Notes: generated from the letters alone by a model not told the origin. Numbered from the stretch's first letter, positions 8,476 through 18,803 are shown. The stretch is DNA of 64,000 nucleotides from Alphaproteobacteria bacterium (GCA_021776025.1 JAJFGR010000018.1:62001-126000), one strand, 5' to 3'. Translations and numbers: made by a program.

Positions 8476-9042
8476 ATGCCCCGACCAAGCCGCCGTGACC
8501 ATTTAATCGAAACCGCCATTACGCTGTTTTGCGAGCATGGATACCATGCGACCGGCATTGACCGAATTTTGGCGGCGGCGGGCGTGTCGAAAAAAACTAT
8601 GTATGTGTATTTTCGTTCGAAAGAGGAGCTGATCTACGCAGCCTTGCGGCAATATGACGGGGTGTTTCGTAATAATTTTATGAAGGCGGTTGAGGCGGCA
8701 AGTGATACACCGAAAGGAAAGTTGCTGGCGATTTTTGATGTGGCTGAAGTGTGGTTTGGCGACAACCAATTTTTTGGCTGCATGTTTATCAATGCGGTCG
8801 GGGAGTATTCGGAAAAGGACTCGCCCGTGCGCGAAATCAGCAAGCAGTTTAAAAAATTGCTACGGTATTATGTGGTAAGCCTCGCGAAAGAGGCGGGCGC
8901 GGATGATGCGGATGAGCTGGCCGATGAATTATGTTTGCTGCTGGAAGGCGCGATTGTCACCGCGCAGGTTTCGGATGACACGAAGGCCGCAAGCATAGCG
9001 CGGAAGATGGCGGTACTGGCGATTGAGGATGCGGTGGGGTGA
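8476..9042 (+). CDS. TetR/AcrR-family transcriptional regulator
   Basis: The 188-residue protein opens with a classical TetR helix-turn-helix: LIETAITLFCEHGYHATGID, then ILAAAGVSKKTMYVYFRSKEELI (residues about 9-57). The C-terminal ligand domain contains FWFGDNQFFGC-like aromatic residues and a Cys, similar to the YjdC/NemR-like group with TetR_C domains. It is divergent from the YHS protein gene and presumably represses it or itself. The effector is unknown. Confidence 0.9.
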   Translation: MPRPSRRDHLIETAITLFCEHGYHATGIDRILAAAGVSKKTMYVYFRSKEELIYAALRQYDGVFRNNFMKAVEAASDTPKGKLLAIFDVAEVWFGDNQFFGCMFINAVGEYSEKDSPVREISKQFKKLLRYYVVSLAKEAGADDADELADELCLLLEGAIVTAQVSDDTKAASIARKMAVLAIEDAVG

Positions 9043-9163
9043 GCGGCGCGAAGGCGGCATTGCGCACCGGCGACGCTTAAGCCGGCCTTGTTTTTCTTGC
9101 CTTCTTGGCCGGTCGGGCCATATTATGAGGACCCCATATTAAAAAGCAAAGAGGAGACCAATC

Positions 9164-9406
9164 ATGAGTATTGCAGAACTTACAACTTTTCTAGGCTGGC
9201 TCAGTGTGATCAATATCGGCGTGCTGCTTTTTAGCACCACGATGGTTGTGCTGTTCCGCGATTTCGCCGCCAATATACACGCGAAAATGTTTTCTATTTC
9301 GAAGGATGACGTGCCGTTCGGCTATTTTCAATATTTGGCGCAGTATAAAACCTTGACCCTTATTTTCAACCTTGCGCCCTATGTTGCGCTCAAGGTGATG
9401 TTTTAG
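9164..9406 (+). CDS. DUF6868-type small membrane protein
   Basis: The 80-residue protein has two hydrophobic helices: TFLGWLSVINIGVLLFSTTMVVLF near the N-terminus and a C-terminal stretch LIFNLAPYVALKVMF. The pattern FLGW..VINIG....KTLTLIFNLAPYVAL matches the DUF6868 family as I recall it. A GAGGAG ribosome-binding site precedes the ATG. The function is unknown. Confidence 0.8.
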   Translation: MSIAELTTFLGWLSVINIGVLLFSTTMVVLFRDFAANIHAKMFSISKDDVPFGYFQYLAQYKTLTLIFNLAPYVALKVMF

Positions 9407-9485
9407 GGCGACGCGGGTCGAGCGGGAGATGGCCGGCGTAGAGGCGGCAGGCGCGGGCTTGGCGGATGATGGTCATGGGAATTTA

Positions 9486-10292
9486 TTAAGGAGAGTTTCG
9501 AAACTTTTCTTCAATTATATTATCAATATGCTGATATTTCGTGATGTTATTAAAATACTCATTGATCCCGACTAACTGCTTAAGAGTAGAATGCATTTCA
9601 TCTTCTTCTGGTTTCGATGAATTAATCTCCAGCTCTTTATCTCGAGCATAACCAAAAACCCTGAGAACATAAGCATGAAGAGTTATTAATCTCAAAATTT
9701 GATCTTTGTATTTGGAGTGCTCAACAGAGACGTGTTCATATTCCTCTAAATTAGAGTTGTGTACCTGATATTCTTCTACAAGTTTTACAATTGCCTTCGA
9801 AGAAACGTTATCTAAGAACGCAATATTATCTTTAAATACTTTAATGTCATCGATGGGTTTATCAGGAAGAATGTTTCCTCTATCAAGCATAAGGTATTTA
9901 AGGCACTCCTGACAGTAACTGCACAACTCGCTGGCTGCATCATGCATGTGCGCTTTCGCAGCTCTGCGTTGCCTTTCAATCAAATCGTCGTGATTGGACT
10001 TCATAATTAAACCCGTTACTAAAGCGCCCGCTAAGGCGATAAGGGCGGCAAAAAATGTTTGATAATGATAAAACCACCCTCCGTCATCTATAGGTATTTT
10101 GATAACAGACAGAATATGAATGTTTATTTGGCTTATTACTGAGATTACTGAGACTACTGAAACATTAATAAAATTTGTAACCATTGTCGCACTTACAATC
10201 GCAAAGTTTACAAAATCAAACATTTGTACGCTTGCTGCAACAGACAAGCTAATACCTAGAATAATTAAAAACACGTCGTAAAAGTCACGCAT
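9486..10292 (-). CDS. Hypothetical membrane protein, 268 aa
   Basis: The N-terminal third has two hydrophobic stretches (about residues 8-58) and a third near 80-98 (FFAALIALAGALVTGLIM). They are followed by a soluble helical domain with Cys-rich CSYCQEC and many charged residues. The gene is more AT-rich than its neighbours. It starts three bases after the guaA stop, and GGGAG within the end of guaA serves as ribosome-binding site, implying coupling. I recognise no family. Its composition suggests a later addition to the guaA operon. Confidence 0.65.
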   Translation of the reverse strand: MRDFYDVFLIILGISLSVAASVQMFDFVNFAIVSATMVTNFINVSVVSVISVISQINIHILSVIKIPIDDGGWFYHYQTFFAALIALAGALVTGLIMKSNHDDLIERQRRAAKAHMHDAASELCSYCQECLKYLMLDRGNILPDKPIDDIKVFKDNIAFLDNVSSKAIVKLVEEYQVHNSNLEEYEHVSVEHSKYKDQILRLITLHAYVLRVFGYARDKELEINSSKPEEDEMHSTLKQLVGINEYFNNITKYQHIDNIIEEKFRNSP

Positions 10293-10295
10293 TCA

Positions 10296-11900
10296 TCACT
10301 CCCACTCAATGGTGCCGGGTGGTTTGGAGGTGATGTCGTAAGTGACGCGGTTGATGCCGTGGACTTCGTTGATTATTCTTGTGCTGACGCGGCTTAAGAA
10401 TTCATGCTCAAACGGATAGTAATCGGCGGTCATGCCGTCGGTGGAGGTTACCGCTCTTAAAGCGCAGACGTAATCATATGTACGGCCATCGCCCATGACG
10501 CCGACGGAGCGGACGGGGAGGAGGACGACGAAGGCTTGCCAGATTTCATCATAGAGCCCGGCGTTTTTAATTTCATCGAGATAAACGGTATCGGCCTTGC
10601 GGAGGATTTCTAACTTCTCCCGCGTGATTTCACCGGGCATTCTTATTGCCAGACCCGGGCCGGGGAATGGGTGGCGGGCGATGAAGTCTTCGGGCATGCC
10701 GAGCGCTCTTCCCAGATCGCGGACTTCGTCTTTGAAAAGCTCGCGCATGGGCTCGACAAGTTTGAGATTCATGCGTTCCGGCAGGCCGCCGACATTATGG
10801 TGGGATTTAATTGTTACGGATGGGCCGCCGGTGAAGGAGACGGATTCAATAACGTCTGGATACAGCGTGCCTTGGGCGAGGAACGCGGCCGGCTCGCCAT
10901 CTTTGCCGACTTCCTTGGCGCATTTATCAAACACATCGATGAACAGGCCGCCGATGATTTTGCGTTTTGTTTCAGGGTCGGTGACGCCTTCGAGCTTGCC
11001 GATGAACAGATCTGCGGCTTCCTCATGGATGAGGGGGATGTGGTAGTGTTCGCGGAATAATTCAACGACTTGTTCGGATTCGCCAGCGCGCATCATGCCG
11101 GTATCGACATAGATGCAGGTGAGCTGATCGCCGATGGCTTCGTGCAAAAGGACAGCCGTGACGGAGCTGTCGACGCCGCCGGACAGGCCGCAGATGATTT
11201 TTTTATCGCCGACTGTTTGCCTAATTTTGGCGATGGATTCCTCGCGGAAATTTTGCATCGTCCAGTCGCCTTTGCAGCCGCAGACCTCGTGCGTGAAGTT
11301 TTTAAATAACTCAACGCCGTGGGGCGTGTGGACGACTTCCGGGTGGAATTGCACACCGTAGAATTGTTTGTCCTCATTCGCGATGACGGCGAAGGGTGCG
11401 CCTTCGGATTTTGCGATGATTTTGAAGCCTTCGGGGAGGCTGGAGACATGATCGCCGTGGGACATCCAGACCTGTTCATTCGCGCCGGCGTCCCACACGC
11501 CTGTGGTGAGGTCGGAATGGTCGGTGACATCAACATGGGCGCGGCCAAATTCTCCGCTGCCATCGCCGGGGGTGACTGTGCCGCCGAGCTGTTTGACCAT
11601 GGTTTGCTGGCCATAGCAGATGCCGAGGACCGGGACGCCCATTTCGAAAACAATATCGGGAGCGCGGGGCGCGTCTTTATCCAGAACGCTGCACGGACCG
11701 CCGGAAAGAATAATCCCCTTTGGGTTATAGGCTTTGATTTTGCTCTCATCGGCAGCGTTGAAGGGCCAGATTTCGCAATAAACGCCGCTTTCGCGGACGC
11801 GGCGGGCGATGAGCTGCGTGACCTGAGAGCCGAAGTCGAGGATGAGAATATGTTCGTGTGCAGTTTGGGTTTCAGGTTTCATAACAGGCTGTACAGACAT
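10296..11900 (-). CDS. guaA: GMP synthase (glutamine-hydrolysing)
   Basis: GuaA aminates XMP to GMP using glutamine and ATP. The N-terminal class-I glutaminase has Cys95 (VLGICYGQQ) and His186/Glu188 (FHPEV). The ATP pyrophosphatase domain has the P-loop LSGGVDSSV (about 239-247), and the C-terminal dimerisation domain ends with the conserved [10 protein letters not shown] second possible start is MKPETQ, six codons in. guaB lies about 8 kb away, so GMP synthesis is encoded at two loci here. Confidence 0.98.
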   Translation of the reverse strand: MSVQPVMKPETQTAHEHILILDFGSQVTQLIARRVRESGVYCEIWPFNAADESKIKAYNPKGIILSGGPCSVLDKDAPRAPDIVFEMGVPVLGICYGQQTMVKQLGGTVTPGDGSGEFGRAHVDVTDHSDLTTGVWDAGANEQVWMSHGDHVSSLPEGFKIIAKSEGAPFAVIANEDKQFYGVQFHPEVVHTPHGVELFKNFTHEVCGCKGDWTMQNFREESIAKIRQTVGDKKIICGLSGGVDSSVTAVLLHEAIGDQLTCIYVDTGMMRAGESEQVVELFREHYHIPLIHEEAADLFIGKLEGVTDPETKRKIIGGLFIDVFDKCAKEVGKDGEPAAFLAQGTLYPDVIESVSFTGGPSVTIKSHHNVGGLPERMNLKLVEPMRELFKDEVRDLGRALGMPEDFIARHPFPGPGLAIRMPGEITREKLEILRKADTVYLDEIKNAGLYDEIWQAFVVLLPVRSVGVMGDGRTYDYVCALRAVTSTDGMTADYYPFEHEFLSRVSTRIINEVHGINRVTYDITSKPPGTIEWE

Positions 11901-11970
11901 CGGTTCCTACTTTATAAATTTTAGACCTCAGTATTTAAGGTAAAAACCGCCAAACGTAAAGGTTAAAGAC

Positions 11971-12840
11971 GTGTCCCTATCAGACAAAGCGCCGAGCATT
12001 TCATTCGAATTTTTTCCGCCGAAAAGTGAAAAAGCAGCGGCGGCACTGTTGGACACTACTGCGGCGCTGGCGGAGTTATCGCCGAAATATATGACCGTGA
12101 CGTATGGCGCGGGGGGATCAACGCAAGACGGGACGGTGGATACGCTGAAACGAATGATGGAGCATGACATCCCGCTGGCGGCGCATCTGACCTTTATCAA
12201 TTCGCGCAAAGAAGAGTTGAAAGCCTATACTGACGGGTTGTGGGATATGGGTGTGCGGCACATTATTGCGCTGCGCGGGGATATGCCGAGCGACGGCGAT
12301 GTAAACTGGCCGCTGGAAACGGATGATGATTATTTTCAGTACACATCGGATTTTGTCGAAGGGCTTAAAAGCTGGAATGATTTTGAAATCTCTGTCGGGT
12401 GTTACCCGGAAAAGCACCCAGACGCGCCGTCAATGGATGCGGATTTGAAAGCGCTGAAATTGAAATGTGATGCGGGGGCGGACAGAGCGATTACGCAGTT
12501 TTTCTTTGATAATGATGTGTTTTACCGATTCGTTGATGAATGCGCGGCGGCGGGAATTAATACGCCGCTATGTCCGGGGCTGTTGCCCATTCATGATTTT
12601 AAAAGCATGTGCAAATTTGCCAAGCGCTGCCAGGCGCAGGTGCCGGATTGGCTGCATGAAAGGTTTGGAGCCGTGGAAAATGCCGAGGAAGCGGAGAAGA
12701 TTGCCACGGATTTATTGGTAATGCAGGCGCAGGATCTGGCGAAAAACGGAGTAGAGCATATGCATTTCTATACGCTGAATAAATCGGCCATAACAGCGGA
12801 GGCATGCGAAGCCTTAGGTTACAAGGCGAAAGCGGCGTAA
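11971..12840 (+). CDS. metF: 5,10-methylenetetrahydrofolate reductase
   Basis: MetF reduces methylene-THF to methyl-THF with FAD, supplying the methyl group for methionine. The 289 residues begin at a GTG codon with SISFEFFPPKSEKAAA, the typical first strand. They include MTVTYGAGGST, the HLTFIN strand, IIALRGDMPSD and the QFFFDND motif. The gene is followed 82 bases later by metE, so the pair makes methyl-THF and uses it. It is divergent from guaA. Confidence 0.97.
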   Translation: MSLSDKAPSISFEFFPPKSEKAAAALLDTTAALAELSPKYMTVTYGAGGSTQDGTVDTLKRMMEHDIPLAAHLTFINSRKEELKAYTDGLWDMGVRHIIALRGDMPSDGDVNWPLETDDDYFQYTSDFVEGLKSWNDFEISVGCYPEKHPDAPSMDADLKALKLKCDAGADRAITQFFFDNDVFYRFVDECAAAGINTPLCPGLLPIHDFKSMCKFAKRCQAQVPDWLHERFGAVENAEEAEKIATDLLVMQAQDLAKNGVEHMHFYTLNKSAITAEACEALGYKAKAA

Positions 12841-12922
12841 ATTAGGCAGAAAACAGCCATTGCAATGCAACATAAGGGTGGTTAATCTTCCCGTCATATA
12901 AAAAAATAAAGAGGATATACAA

Positions 12923-15259
12923 ATGGTTCTAGCGACAAATCTTGGTTTCCCCCGTATTGGCCCGATGAGAGAATTGAAAAAGGCGGTTGAGGCCTATTGG
13001 AAGGGCAAGAGCTCTATACAAGATCTCATGCAAGTTGGGGCAGATTTACGCGCAAAAAACTGGAAGCTGCAGCAAGAGGCTGGGCTGGATCACATACCCT
13101 CGAATGATTTTTCATTTTATGACCAGATTTTGGATATGACCACAACGCTGGGACTCATTCCATCGCGTTATGACTGGGATGGTGAATTTGCGTCTGTGGA
13201 TCTATCGTTTGCCATGGCGCGTGGTGCGCAAAAGGATGGCGTTGATGTGACGGCGATGGAAATGACCAAATGGTATGACACGAATTACCATTATATCGTG
13301 CCGGAATTTGAAGAAGGTATGGTGCCGAAATTATCACATACAAAAATATTTCAGGAGTTTGAGCAGGCAAAAGAACTTGGGATCCTGACACGGCCCGTTT
13401 TGATTGGTCCGGCGACTTATGTGTTTTTGGGTAAGCCGCACTATGAGGGCTTTAAACATGAAGAATTCGTGAAGAGCCTTATCCCGGTTTATAACGAGAT
13501 TCTGGCTGGTTTGGCGCAGCGCGGATGTGAATGGGTGCAGATTGACGAGCCGGTGTTTTCCCTCGACCTTTGTCCGATTGGGCAAGGCGTGATTAAAACC
13601 GCGTATGAAAAGCTTGAGAAGCCGGAAGGGCTTAAAGTTCTGGTGACAACGTATTTTGAGTCCTTAAAAGATAATGCCGAGCTGGCGTTTGACCTGCCGG
13701 TTGATGGTATTCATATTGATCTGTGCCGCGGCTCTGGCCGTGCGAACACCACCGCGAATGATGCAGACAAGGATGTTGAGCAAGCTTTGTCATTGATTGG
13801 CGATGAAAAAGTTTTATCGCTTGGCGTGGTTGACGGGCGCAATATTTGGAAAAACGATATAGCGGATTCACTGGCCAAAGTTGAGAAAGCGGTCCAGAAA
13901 TTGGGTAGAGAACGGGTGTTTATTGCCGGGAGCTGTTCATTACTGCACACGCCGGTAGATTTGAATTCGGAAGAGATGCTGGATGATGAGCTTAAAGGAT
14001 GGATGGCGTATGCAACGCAGAAGCTAGATGAGATTGCGGTGATTGCCAAAGGTGCAAACGCGGGCCGCGAGAATATTGCAGCGGCGCTTTCGGCCAGTAA
14101 TGCCGCGCAGGAAAGCCGCAAAGCATCAGCGAGGATTCACGACAAAGCCGTGGAAGAGCGTATTACCGGCATCAGCGATGAAATGAAAGAGCGGAAATCT
14201 CCGTTCGCCGAACGTCAGCAGGTGCAACATGCAGCTCTAAATATTCCGCTTTATCCGACGACAACGATTGGGTCTTTTCCACAGACAAAAGAAATTCGCA
14301 CGGCGCGCAGTGCGTTTAAGAAAGGCGAAATTGACGAGGCAGCGTATAAGGATGCGATGCACAGCGAGATTAAAGCCGTGGTTGATTTCCAACATGAATG
14401 CGATCTGGATATTCTGGTGCATGGTGAACCGGAGCGGAACGACATGGTTGAGTATTTCGGCGAGCAGCTGAGCGGTTTTGCGTTTTCAAAATATGGTTGG
14501 GTGCAGTCTTATGGTAGCCGCTGCGTGAAACCGCCGATTATTTTTGGTGATGTTTCGCGGCCCACGCCGATGACGGTTGAGTGGAGCACATACGCGCAAG
14601 AGCAAACCGAAAAGATTATGAAAGGCATGCTGACCGGACCGATTACGATTTTACAGTGGTCGTTTGTGCGTGATGATCAACCACGCAATGATACGGCGCG
14701 GCAAATTGCGCTGGCGATACGCGATGAGGTCGAAGATTTGGAAGCAGCCGGAATTAAAATGATTCAAATTGATGAAGCGGCGTTCCGTGAAGGTTTGCCG
14801 CTGCGCCGGGATGATTGGAAAGAATATCTCGACAATGCGGTGGAGAATTTCCGCCTGTCTTCTTGTGTGGTGGCGGATGAAACGCAGATCCATACGCATA
14901 TGTGTTATTCGGAGTTTAATGATGTGATCGACAGCATCGGCGCGATGGATGCGGATGTGATTTCGATTGAATGTTCACGCTCGCAAATGGAATTGCTCGA
15001 GGCGTTTGTGAATTACAAATATCCGAACGAAATTGGTCCGGGGGTTTATGATATTCACTCTCCACGCGTGCCCGATGCGCAAGAGATGGTTGATTTACTA
15101 GAGAAAGCGAAGGTCAACCTGGATGAGCGGCAGATCTGGGTGAACCCGGATTGCGGTTTAAAAACACGCGCGTGGCCGGAAACCAAAGAAGCGCTGAAGA
15201 ATATGGTGAGCGCGGCGAAGCAAATGCGGGAAAAGTCTAAGGCGGTGAAGGCGGCGTAA
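12923..15259 (+). CDS. metE: Cobalamin-independent methionine synthase
   Basis: MetE transfers methyl from 5-methyl-THF-polyglutamate to homocysteine. The 778 residues contain the two barrels of the family. Zinc/homocysteine ligands are visible in IHTHMCYSEF and WVNPDCGLKTR, with the substrate motif VHGEPERNDMVEYFGE. The N-terminus LGFPRIGPMRELKKA is typical. The gap to metF contains no B12 or SAM riboswitch that I can see. Confidence 0.98.
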   Translation: MVLATNLGFPRIGPMRELKKAVEAYWKGKSSIQDLMQVGADLRAKNWKLQQEAGLDHIPSNDFSFYDQILDMTTTLGLIPSRYDWDGEFASVDLSFAMARGAQKDGVDVTAMEMTKWYDTNYHYIVPEFEEGMVPKLSHTKIFQEFEQAKELGILTRPVLIGPATYVFLGKPHYEGFKHEEFVKSLIPVYNEILAGLAQRGCEWVQIDEPVFSLDLCPIGQGVIKTAYEKLEKPEGLKVLVTTYFESLKDNAELAFDLPVDGIHIDLCRGSGRANTTANDADKDVEQALSLIGDEKVLSLGVVDGRNIWKNDIADSLAKVEKAVQKLGRERVFIAGSCSLLHTPVDLNSEEMLDDELKGWMAYATQKLDEIAVIAKGANAGRENIAAALSASNAAQESRKASARIHDKAVEERITGISDEMKERKSPFAERQQVQHAALNIPLYPTTTIGSFPQTKEIRTARSAFKKGEIDEAAYKDAMHSEIKAVVDFQHECDLDILVHGEPERNDMVEYFGEQLSGFAFSKYGWVQSYGSRCVKPPIIFGDVSRPTPMTVEWSTYAQEQTEKIMKGMLTGPITILQWSFVRDDQPRNDTARQIALAIRDEVEDLEAAGIKMIQIDEAAFREGLPLRRDDWKEYLDNAVENFRLSSCVVADETQIHTHMCYSEFNDVIDSIGAMDADVISIECSRSQMELLEAFVNYKYPNEIGPGVYDIHSPRVPDAQEMVDLLEKAKVNLDERQIWVNPDCGLKTRAWPETKEALKNMVSAAKQMREKSKAVKAA

Positions 15260-15286
15260 CAAAAACACTATAAAAAGGGAAACCTT

Positions 15287-15862
15287 ATGAAACTATCTTT
15301 TAAAACTGTGCTGGCTCTGGGCTTAACGATTGCCTTTTCCGTTAGCTTTACTCTAGCGGTCACCAACCCAAAATTATTGATGGGTTATTTTGGTGGCGCC
15401 ACGGTTGTTACAGAGGATGGTCAGGTCAACAGCAATAATGTTACCAACACAAATATTGACGCAGGTACAACGACGACAATCAACAACACTATTAACCTGA
15501 CAAGCGACGGGTTTGCCATACCGGGTGCCCCTATTGTTCTTTATAACAAAGCACAGGAAGACACATCAGATACAGCCACACTTTCTGAGAAGGAAGAAAA
15601 GAAAATTGGACGGGGTACTAACCTGTACAAAGGTGATGGCGAGAGTTTTGTGAATGGTTCGTTTACACTGGGTGCGAATAGCTTTGAAGAAATTGACGGA
15701 ATTGATTTCGCCAATGTTTCTGTTTATCAGCTAAGCCCATCCAGCTTTAAGGTAAAAGCCGGATGGACGCAGGATTTCATCACGCGCTATGGCACATACC
15801 GTCTTGCCGTAGAAAAAGTTACAAGCGGGCATCTCAAGGCCGCCGCCTATAAAATTGACTAA
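15287..15862 (+). CDS. Hypothetical secreted protein, 191 aa
   Basis: The N-terminus (MKLSFKTVLALGLTIAFSV) is a signal peptide or single anchor. The following region is rich in Asn and Thr (NNVTNTNIDAGTTTTINNTI), as in low-complexity surface proteins. A C-terminal domain of about 90 residues ends FITRYGTYRLAVEKVTSGHLKAAAYKID. I recognise no family. It follows metE by 27 bases with its own GGAAACC-like site and may be read through from metE. Confidence 0.6.
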   Translation: MKLSFKTVLALGLTIAFSVSFTLAVTNPKLLMGYFGGATVVTEDGQVNSNNVTNTNIDAGTTTTINNTINLTSDGFAIPGAPIVLYNKAQEDTSDTATLSEKEEKKIGRGTNLYKGDGESFVNGSFTLGANSFEEIDGIDFANVSVYQLSPSSFKVKAGWTQDFITRYGTYRLAVEKVTSGHLKAAAYKID

Positions 15863-15921
15863 AGGTTTTTCGCAAGGGCGATTGTATTGCACGAGAAAAC
15901 CGCTGGTTTGGCTTTCCCTTT

Positions 15922-17031
15922 CTAGAATGTAAGGCGGTAATTCAGAGTAAAGCCATAATCGCGCTGCATTTGCGGGCCGTTGAGATCCTGATACAGCGGC
16001 AATGTCAGTTCTGCGCCGAATTGGTGCGTCTCTGAAGCGGCGCTATTTTCAACAAAATTTATACCAAAGCCTAGCAACAGACGTTCCCCGCCATAAAAAT
16101 CAGGATTTGCGGTTTGTACGGGGCCAGCAATTTGCGGATCACCTCCATCGATTTTGCCTCCAGTTTCGCCGGTAAGGCGCAAGGTGGCCGCAAAATTTTC
16201 GTGCCATTGATACCCTGCCCAACCGCTTAGCTTATGCTTATCGCCCAGTGCGTAATTCTGACTGTTTTCGCCGAGATGGATGCGGGCGTTATATTGCGCG
16301 CCCCAACCCCAGAGCCCTTGATGTGCGCTATAGGTGAGTGCGGGTTCAAAATCGTAGGTGCCGGAGCCGATTTGCATGGCGTAGGGCAAACGCACGCTTT
16401 GGAGCGCGCCCATTGGATTTAAGATTGTGCCCCTTTCTTTGACCGACCCTGTGGGCAGGCTTATGGCCGCTTTAGCTACAAGAGCATGATTATCGTTTTG
16501 CAAAAGCTGGAACAGGCCCGCAAATTTGGTATCGCCCAACCCTTGGCTGCGCGTTGTAAAATTTCCGATTTGGAGATCAGGATTGCCGCCGGCGAAGGTG
16601 ACATGATCCATATCCTTGTCGATATAATTGAGCATGCCCACCAGCGTGAGGTTATCCGTGAGGCCATACATCGCGCCAAGCATATGCATGTTCATGCTCA
16701 TTTCAGTGGGGACGATGCGGAGCGTGGCCGGGCCAACGCCTGTGACATTGGCAAAATCGCCTGAGATTTCCAGCGGAGAAAGCTCTTTTGTTCCATTGCG
16801 GTTGCCATCCATGCTCATGTGCATATAGCGATAAGACAGCATCCAGCCGCCTTTTTCATGAACATGATCGCCCATGATGGAAATCGGCGTCGTGGCGGCG
16901 CTGTGAATATGGACGGCGGAGTCTTCATCCGTAACCTGAACATGGTTTTGGTGATGGCCCTGTTGCGCCAGCGCGGGTGAAAAAATAAGGGTGGGCGCCA
17001 AGATGGCGCACAGTAGGAGTGCGGGTTTCAT
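15922..17031 (-). CDS. Outer-membrane beta-barrel protein, probably metal-resistance associated
   Basis: The 369-residue protein has a signal peptide ending SPALAQQG and a His/Met-rich N-terminal segment (GHHQNH, HMSMDGNRNG, MSMNMHML). It then shows alternating amphipathic strands and ends in the aromatic RDYGFTLNYRLTF typical of outer-membrane barrels. It resembles the transporter-like proteins often found beside copper efflux genes, but that assignment is tentative. The DUF2946 gene lies just upstream on the same strand, which fits a shared metal-related role. Confidence 0.65.
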   Translation of the reverse strand: MKPALLLCAILAPTLIFSPALAQQGHHQNHVQVTDEDSAVHIHSAATTPISIMGDHVHEKGGWMLSYRYMHMSMDGNRNGTKELSPLEISGDFANVTGVGPATLRIVPTEMSMNMHMLGAMYGLTDNLTLVGMLNYIDKDMDHVTFAGGNPDLQIGNFTTRSQGLGDTKFAGLFQLLQNDNHALVAKAAISLPTGSVKERGTILNPMGALQSVRLPYAMQIGSGTYDFEPALTYSAHQGLWGWGAQYNARIHLGENSQNYALGDKHKLSGWAGYQWHENFAATLRLTGETGGKIDGGDPQIAGPVQTANPDFYGGERLLLGFGINFVENSAASETHQFGAELTLPLYQDLNGPQMQRDYGFTLNYRLTF

Positions 17032-17073
17032 TGTTTAAGTATCCGTTGTTTAAAATTGAAAAATTAGGTGAGT

Positions 17074-17466
17074 TTAAACAGCGGAAAGTGGCGGCCCGCG
17101 CGGAGCATAGAGGTGGTTTGCGCTGACGAGGGCTATGGCCGCGCTGGTTGCAAGAATACCGGTTTGGCCCTGATGGAGGGCAAGAGATGGTTTCAAATCC
17201 GCCGTGGCCAGCGTTTTTATATTTTGTGTGGAGAAACAAAATGCGCAATCAGTGTCGAGATGCTCTGATTGTTTTTCTTCTTCGGTGACGCTGCCGTCTT
17301 CGTTCATTGTCATGATAATGACAGTGCCGTCGGATTTGCAGATTTCCATGGCGAAGGCATCGCCAGAAATAAATTTACAGGCCGGTGAAATGCCCGCGAG
17401 CAAAAAGGCCGCGATTAGGAGTGCGTTTAAAAATATACGAAAATGGGACTGCGTTTTGCGCTTCAT
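17074..17466 (-). CDS. DUF2946-family membrane protein
   Basis: The 130-residue protein starts MKRKTQSHFRIF, followed by a hydrophobic helix. It has the family pattern of a DUF2946 protein: an ICKSDG cysteine, the CAFC pair (DTDCAFCFS), a second hydrophobic stretch, and the closing APRGPPL. These proteins sit near copper-handling genes in many proteobacteria. It probably forms a unit with the downstream barrel gene. An upstream in-frame ATG at 17502 would lengthen it by 12 residues. Confidence 0.75.
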   Translation of the reverse strand: MKRKTQSHFRIFLNALLIAAFLLAGISPACKFISGDAFAMEICKSDGTVIIMTMNEDGSVTEEEKQSEHLDTDCAFCFSTQNIKTLATADLKPSLALHQGQTGILATSAAIALVSANHLYAPRGPPLSAV

Positions 17467-17516
17467 AAATTTCTGTTTAAGGCGAAAATGCGGCGCGGTC
17501 AAGCGGGGTTATTTTT

Positions 17517-18803
17517 TTATTTTCTTGTTAAAATCGCCGCGAAGAAACCATCGGTTTGGTGACGGTGGGGAGTGAGGCGCATATAAGGGCTACCGAGACC
17601 TTGGGATTCATCGAGGGGCGTAAGTTCGAATTCAGGGTTGCGGGCTAAGAAGCTTTCAATTTGCGTTTCGTTTTCATCAGGCAAAAGTGAACAGGTTGCG
17701 TAGACAAGACGGCCGCCGGGTTTGACGAGGGCGGAGGCTTTATCAAGAATTTCGCTTTGGATGGCTACAAGTTCCTCCAAGCCCGGGCCATAGGTGGCCC
17801 AGCGCATATCGGGGTTTCGGCGCCATGTTCCGGTGCCGGTGCAGGGCACATCGGTCAGGACAATATCGAATTTTTGCTTTTGGCGTTTTACCCATTTGCG
17901 CTGTTTCTCATCGGCGAGGCAGCGGACTTCGATAATGTCGGCAAGGCCAGATTTTTTGTAGCGCTGCTTGCCTTTATCCAGACGTTTTGGATCATTATCC
18001 ATGGCGACGATGCGGCCTTTTTTCTGCATAGCGGCGGCGAGAGCCAAAGTCTTGCCCCCTGCTCCTGCGCAATAATCCATGACCTGCATACCCGGGCGCG
18101 CGGCGCAGAGATAGGCGATCATTTGCGAGCCTTCGTCTTGAATAGAGACGTGGCCTTTCAGTAAAGCCTTGGTTTTGGCGAGGAATGATTTTTTCGTGCA
18201 GCGCAGGCCCCACGGTGAATACGGGGTTTCAGTAACCTCAACGTCGTCATTTTTAAGGGAGGCAATGGCTTTTTCACGGCTGGATGAAAAATTATTAACG
18301 CGCAGGTCAAGCGGCGCGGGGATGAGCATCGCGGCCATTTCTTCTTCGAAAGCATCGCCGAAATAGGCGCGGAGTTTTTCTTCATATTCAGGTGGGCACT
18401 CGACATTCACATTTGCGGGCATGTCGGGGTGATCAAATGAACGACCGGCGAGATGCTCAAAACGTTTTTGTTCTTTCTCATCGAGATTGGCAGGCGCGTA
18501 TTGCGAGCCATCGAAAAGGTCTTTCGTGCGGCCTTTATCGATTTGTTCACCCAGCGCCAGCCATGTGATGACGCGGTTACGAGGGGTGTCATCAGCGCCG
18601 GTTTTATCTAGCCACCAACCGAGGCGGGCGAAGCTCCTCGTCATGTTATAGACGCGCTCGGCGACCTCACTGCGGTCTTTGGAGCCGATATAGCGGCGCT
18701 GGCGCATATAATCGCCGACCACGCTATCCATGGGGATGCGGGTGTTTCCGTGGATTCTTTCTAGAATCTCAATTGTGGCCTGTATGCGGCTTGCGGGTTT
18801 CAT
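17517..18803 (-). CDS. RsmB/NOL1-type rRNA (cytosine-5) methyltransferase
   Basis: The 428-residue protein has an N-terminal NusB-like helical region (about 1-150). It is followed by a SAM methyltransferase with VMDYCAGAGGKTLAL (motif I), VAMDNDPKRLD, the catalytic-Cys motif TDVPCTGTGTWRRNPD and the second Cys motif YATCSLLPDENE. Both cysteines required for m5C methyltransferases are present. Substrate position (for example 16S C967 for RsmB) is inferred from the family only. Confidence 0.9.
   Translation of the reverse strand: MKPASRIQATIEILERIHGNTRIPMDSVVGDYMRQRRYIGSKDRSEVAERVYNMTRSFARLGWWLDKTGADDTPRNRVITWLALGEQIDKGRTKDLFDGSQYAPANLDEKEQKRFEHLAGRSFDHPDMPANVNVECPPEYEEKLRAYFGDAFEEEMAAMLIPAPLDLRVNNFSSSREKAIASLKNDDVEVTETPYSPWGLRCTKKSFLAKTKALLKGHVSIQDEGSQMIAYLCAARPGMQVMDYCAGAGGKTLALAAAMQKKGRIVAMDNDPKRLDKGKQRYKKSGLADIIEVRCLADEKQRKWVKRQKQKFDIVLTDVPCTGTGTWRRNPDMRWATYGPGLEELVAIQSEILDKASALVKPGGRLVYATCSLLPDENETQIESFLARNPEFELTPLDESQGLGSPYMRLTPHRHQTDGFFAAILTRK

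Noticed and set aside
9060-9115. CCGGCC/GGCCGG inverted repeat after the TetR gene
   Set aside because: Six base pairs with a 20-base loop and no T-tract. Not convincing as a terminator.
12841-12922. SAM or cobalamin riboswitch between metF and metE
   Set aside because: The gap is only about 80 bases and contains none of the conserved elements.
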